Part shown: in pieces, positions 7,076 through 8,995 of the stretch
How positions within the stretch are numbered: the stretch's first letter is position 1
Layout of the letters: each line of letters opens with the position of its first letter
Program-made: the position numbers and the translations under genes
Source: Negativicutes bacterium
GTDB lineage: Bacteria > Bacillota_C > Negativicutes > Sporomusales_B > JARLHX01
Assembly (NCBI GenBank): GCA_031292035.1
Contig: JARLHX010000163.1
Location: forward strand, 1 to 8,995
Length of the DNA: 8,995 nucleotides
Direction: 5' to 3'
The notes under the pieces: model-generated
What the model was told of the DNA's origin: nothing
Seen by the model: only the letters and a program-made list of their open reading frames with translations
The model's database searches: none

Positions 7076-7520
7076 CTGGATCACTCGACTGGGCGTGTGC
7101 TTTGTGTTCAAGCTGGTGTTGGCCACCGTTACCGTGACTGTGCCAGTGCATGTTCCCGGCCTGTTCCGTTTTCCCGTCTGTCGTACTAGTATGATACTAG
7201 TACAGCAAAAACTGGCAAAATTGAATGGCAGTGTATGGTGGGATTGTCACTCTCAAGTTCGTGTCCTTATCTCCCAAAAAGTCCCGAAATGCCAGTGGGA
7301 TGCCCACATGACGCCCTCCTCAGACTCCAAATAAGTCTGGTGATGTCTAAATACTTTGCTTGCACGTGCGTGTCCACCTGTGATGCCTTTCCAAACAATG
7401 CCCCTATTCAACTTGAAGTTCTTGACACGCCCCCACTCACTGGCACTGGCATGCAAAGAACCGGTGTGGCAGCTGCCGCCTAATGCCAGCGGCAGCACAC
7501 ACTTATCAGGAAGAATCAAC
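7076..7520. other. Intergenic region between the two plus-strand genes
   Basis: About 445 bases with no convincing gene. Open frames exist on both strands, but they overlap one another and lack any motif. The stretch contains a perfect palindrome at 7183-7203 and four copies of CACTGGCA/TGCCAGTG (7141, 7290, 7438 and 7444). It presumably holds the 3' untranslated region of the first gene and the promoter and 5' leader of the next. Confidence 0.5.
7183..7203. repeat. Perfect palindrome, 10-base arms, 1-base centre
   Basis: GTACTAGTAT and its exact reverse complement ATACTAGTAC flank a single G. It is too tight to form a good RNA hairpin but fits a symmetric binding site for a dimeric protein, or a footprint of an excised inverted-repeat element. 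The neighbouring DNA shows no further symmetry that I can see. Confidence 0.85.
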
Positions 7521-7540
7521 GGATTTGCCCTTCTTTCCAG
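7521..7540 (+). other. Putative 3' splice site in the leader of the zinc-finger gene
   Basis: A pyrimidine tract followed by CAG (TTGCCCTTCTTTCCAG, AG at 7539-7540) lies 78 bases before the ATG at 7619. It matches the style of the acceptor at 6091. A leader intron ending here would place a spliced 5' untranslated exon upstream, in 7076-7520. The donor was not located. Confidence 0.4.
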
Positions 7541-7618
7541 GCGGTGCAGCCTGACAGCACAATAGACTTTATCGATACCAAAGTTAGACATTACACTAAC
7601 ACAACGGCCAGTTTTGCC

Positions 7619-7969
7619 ATGGAGGCCGCGCCTGCACCTGAGGGCACTGATGGCGCTGCGCCAGCGGTCGTGGTCTGCCCTGTCTGCCAGAAAGTGTTGA
7701 AGAGTCAGCATGGGCTTAAGACACACCAGAGCCGGTCAGGCTGCGGCCCGGTCGGGAGGAGGAAGCGTCGACGCCAGCTGGCCAGGGAGGAAGAGGATGA
7801 TAATGAAGCTCCTGCCCCCGGCTGGCCCCTCCCCGACTTCAGCAGGTTCATCCCGCCGGGATACAAGCCGGAACCACCCCATGTGGTCTTCACCGCGGAG
7901 CACGAGAGGCAGCTTGCGGCTTGCTACGCGTATGTGGCCGCCAAGTTGGGGCATGAATGCGATGAGTGA
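7619..7969 (+). CDS. Small single zinc-finger protein with basic nuclear-localisation cluster
   Basis: A 116-residue protein. The start at 7619 is chosen for its context (TTTTGCCATGGAGG); the frame is open further upstream, but that part is AT-rich and looks like leader sequence. Residues 20-42 form one finger: CPVCQKVLKSQHGLKTH followed by QSRSGC, that is Cys20, Cys23, His36 and Cys42 (CX2CX12HX5C), a C2HC variant of the classical C2H2 fold with the usual hydrophobic Val and Leu spacing. RRKRRR at 47-52 is a likely nuclear localisation signal, followed by an acidic patch (EEEDD). The rest is Pro-rich (PGWPLPDFSRFIPPGYKPEPP) and ends in a helix with QLAACYAYVAAKLGHE. A nuclear, nucleic-acid-binding role is inferred; the target is unknown. 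The 6101-6926 gene lies about 700 bases upstream on the same strand. No frameshift is apparent. Confidence 0.65.
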   Translation: MEAAPAPEGTDGAAPAVVVCPVCQKVLKSQHGLKTHQSRSGCGPVGRRKRRRQLAREEEDDNEAPAPGWPLPDFSRFIPPGYKPEPPHVVFTAEHERQLAACYAYVAAKLGHECDE

Positions 7970-8814
7970 CCCCTGGAGGGGGCCTGGGGATCACCACAGA
8001 GACTAGCTTGAGGGGGAAAGGGCAGGGTGTTGCGGGCATTGGGGGGAAACTCGCAGGCCCCAGGGATGGGAGGGGACGTGTCAAAATGGTCCTTGTGCAT
8101 GAAATGCGGTGAAATGCTGCCGGTGTCCATGGAGGCCACTCTCCCTCCCGGGCCTGTTCATGCGTTAACTGACAGGGCGCGCTCGATACAGTCCACCCTG
8201 AGGGAACTGGAGTGCACAGTGGTCCGACTTGTACAAAAGTCCGTTGTGTAGACACATCATACCGGTATGCTCATACGAGTACAAAAACATCTGGAACATC
8301 TTGTGTGGCCACATGATGTGGGCCAAGTGTTTGAGTAATGACGACGCAATGCAGGCAAACTCATGCAGGCATGTTCATAGGAACAATGTCACCTGGTTAA
8401 CGGTTTCCCGGAGTTGTATCGCGGGCGAGCGTCAGATAACGACAAGGATTCTCTGATCAATCTCATGCTGGGCCATTGCTGGCAAAGCTCAGGTTCCCGG
8501 ACCCGTGTCGGTGGACTGGACACGACAGAAGCGAAAAAGCTCTTGTCTCTATTTGTGTGGGGACGAGAAGCTGGGGAATTGCCGGGGCCCGCAAGGCTCA
8601 GCGGATGCCTGCATGTCACTCTGCGTCTGCCAGATTCGCCGTCAGGGCAGCCGCTCGACTTTTCTTGCAGAGGTCCACCTCTGATTCACTGCATTGGGGC
8701 TCTGGCGGCAGGGGTAGGCGGATTATGGGCCAGCTGCGCCTCTAACCAGAGCTGTGCAGGACCTGAGTGTCTCTGTGTGCGCATGTGTGTATGGCACTGG
8801 CACTTTGAATTGTA
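7970..8814. other. Region without a convincing gene
   Basis: Begins with the 3' flank of the zinc-finger gene. A 74-codon plus-strand frame (8027-8251) holds CMKC and a helical end (DRARSIQSTLRELECTVVRL), and a 133-codon frame (8414-8815) has mixed composition with no motif. Neither has a good start context or recognisable relatives, so I leave both uncalled. A 12-base palindrome (CATACCGGTATG) lies at 8258-8269 and one CACTGGCA octamer at 8795-8802. Confidence 0.45.
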
Positions 8815-8956
8815 GCACCACGGACAATAACAACAAACAAACAGCAACCGCACAACGGCGCACACAGTAACAACACACCAGACAACACGCAAACAAACAA
8901 CAGGTAACAACAACAGTCCCACAGCCGCATCACGAGAGCGGCACGCCCTTTAGCGG
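8815..8956 (+). promoter_or_regulatory. C/A-rich, T-poor leader-like sequence with a splice donor
   Basis: From about 8820 to 8930 the plus strand is almost free of T and full of CAA and ACA words (ACAATAACAACAAACAAAC). Unstructured CA-rich sequence of this kind is typical of translated-mRNA leaders. Two good 5' splice sites follow: CAG/GTAACA at 8903/8904 and GCGG/GTGAGT at 8956/8957, the second a strong consensus. I infer a 5' untranslated exon of a plus-strand gene whose coding part lies beyond the window. A minus-strand reading would be a low-complexity Val/Cys/Leu string, which I reject. Confidence 0.4.
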
Positions 8957-8995
8957 GTGAGTGAATTCTAGTGAGTGTGTGTGCGATCGGATGGG

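Noticed and set aside
7253..7726. Minus-strand 157-codon frame
   Set aside because: It overlaps the start of the zinc-finger gene and the intergenic palindrome region and has no recognisable domain or good start context.
8414..8815. Plus-strand 133-codon frame
   Set aside because: Mixed composition, no motif, no good start context, and it ends in a repetitive Cys/Trp/His stretch; not enough to call a gene.
1..8995. CRISPR arrays, tRNA or rRNA genes, bacterial operons
   Set aside because: No regularly spaced repeats, no tRNA-like T-loop or acceptor pairing and no rRNA-like sequence was seen; introns and codon context indicate a eukaryote.

Overview
The window looks like nuclear DNA of a single-celled eukaryote, probably an alga or related protist. 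The signs are GT-AG introns, start codons in a GCCATGG-type context, GC-rich genes and a multi-pass membrane protein of a type I associate with algae, oomycetes and other protists. I cannot name the species. Single-base indels interrupt most genes, and most of them look like one base lost from a G/C run. That suggests uncorrected assembly errors, true decay, or both, so simple ORF calls underestimate the genes here.

Layout. (1) Bases 1-527 are GC-rich and low-complexity, with alternating CA/CG tracts, and end in a likely 3' splice site. (2) 528-2733, plus strand: a reading-frame chain of about 735 codons encoding a Cys-rich ectodomain, about eight membrane segments and a Ser/Pro/Lys-rich tail. 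(3) About 2740-5880: an AT-rich block with opposite gene orientation. It holds a broken superfamily 3 (D5/DUF5906-like) virus-type helicase (5290 to 3599, minus) and, downstream of it, a frameshifted C2H2 zinc-finger/coiled-coil protein (3328 to 3090, minus). I read this as a relic of an integrated DNA virus or Polinton-like element. (4) 5784-7075, plus strand: a TATA-like box, an E2F-like site and a hairpin precede a spliced gene. Its product has an Ala-rich VAQ repeat, a charged coiled coil and a C-terminal domain with an RNxxxH motif like that of HEPN domains; a frameshifted acidic tail may follow. (5) 7619-7969, plus strand: a small one-finger zinc protein with a basic nuclear-localisation cluster. 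(6) 7970-8995: no convincing gene. The last 180 bases are a C/A-rich, T-poor tract with good splice donors, suited to the untranslated leader of a gene beyond the window.

How the parts relate. No operon logic applies. The zinc finger beside the helicase fits one viral cassette. The two plus-strand genes at 5.9-8.0 kb lie close together and share the octamer CACTGGCA in and around them, but nothing shows that they work together.
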